Below are positions 5,189 through 5,277 of a stretch of DNA of 5,277 nucleotides, in pieces. The stretch's first letter is position 1; every line of letters begins with the position of its first letter. Position numbers and translations under genes: made by a program. Under the pieces are notes generated by a model, which made no database searches, was not told the origin of the DNA, and was given only the letters and a program-made list of their open reading frames with translations. The stretch lies in the NCBI GenBank assembly GCA_028703745.1, contig JAQVME010000116.1, forward strand, positions 1 through 5,277, written 5' to 3'. The stretch is from Clostridia bacterium. GTDB lineage: Bacteria; Bacillota; Clostridia; Christensenellales; DTU072.

Positions 5189-5277
5189 ACCGCTTGATCT
5201 GGTAGTTCGCGTCGATCTCGGCGATACCGTACTCGGTGGGGTCGTCGATGCTGATCAGCCCGATGGTGGTGATCGAG
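5160..5277 (-). CDS. Sugar-1-phosphate nucleotidyltransferase, internal fragment
   Basis: Reading leftward from 5276, 39 codons are open up to the junction, where the next triplet is TAA (5159-5157). The peptide contains TIGLISIDDPTEYGIAEID followed by IKRFKEKPSPGEI. This is the YGI...FKEKP block found in the middle of glucose-1-phosphate thymidylyl-/mannose-1-phosphate guanylyl-/UTP-type nucleotidyltransferases that activate sugars for cell-surface glycans. The lysine of EKP is a conserved sugar-phosphate contact in the family. Thirty-six of 39 codons end in G or C, unlike every other gene in the window. Both ends are missing: the N-terminal nucleotide-binding part lies beyond the right edge and the C-terminal part is cut at the junction. 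An archaeal (methanogen) source would fit the wording of the motif, but this is a guess. Confidence 0.75.

Noticed and set aside
1..5277. CRISPR array, tRNA or rRNA genes, insertion sequence ends
   Set aside because: I looked for spaced direct repeats, cloverleaf-like genes and terminal inverted repeats flanking a transposase and saw none.

Overview
The window looks like chromosomal DNA from an anaerobic, endospore-forming member of the Firmicutes, probably an uncultured clostridial lineage. The evidence is a yabP-yabQ sporulation pair, a DUF6320-type membrane protein with its alcohol-acetyltransferase-like partner (a combination I associate with Clostridia), GGAGG-type ribosome binding sites and moderate GC. 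The last ~117 bases do not fit: they are about 59% GC, against about 43% in the 120 bases just before, and encode part of a sugar nucleotidyltransferase with strongly GC-ending codons.

Layout from left to right. Bases 1-725 (minus strand) hold the N-terminal 241 residues of a DUF255/YyaL-type thioredoxin-fold protein that runs off the left edge. Bases 726-1029 are a 304-base divergent spacer with two plus-strand promoter candidates (about 773-800 and 971-999) and, between them, a possible decayed coding fragment. Bases 1030-1938 (plus) encode an HSL-type alpha/beta hydrolase. Six bases further on, and convergent to it, lies a two-gene minus-strand operon. It is transcribed from about 3980: an HxxxDG acyltransferase (2630-3961, TTG start) and a zinc-ribbon, six-helix DUF6320 membrane protein (1945-2628), joined by a TAA-t-ATG junction. 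These three genes may form one functional group acting on an acyl ester or lipid at the membrane. That is an inference from family identity and proximity; no substrate can be read from the sequence.

A 44-base divergent spacer leads to the plus-strand sporulation group: yabP (4006-4269), yabQ (from 4270, start directly abutting the yabP stop) and a helical-bundle protein resembling DUF2383/ferritin-like proteins (from 4646). A sigma-E-like promoter lies just upstream of yabP and overlaps the start region of the divergent acyltransferase gene. yabQ as read runs 137 bases into the next gene, which hints at an indel near its 3' end.

The right end appears chimeric. At an AGATCT sequence (5159-5164) the helical-bundle gene loses its expected C-terminus, and sequence from a different, GC-rich genome begins. 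I therefore treat the right-hand ~117 bases as not belonging to the same replicon. The three-gene acyltransferase/DUF6320/hydrolase set is the best candidate here for under-described biology.
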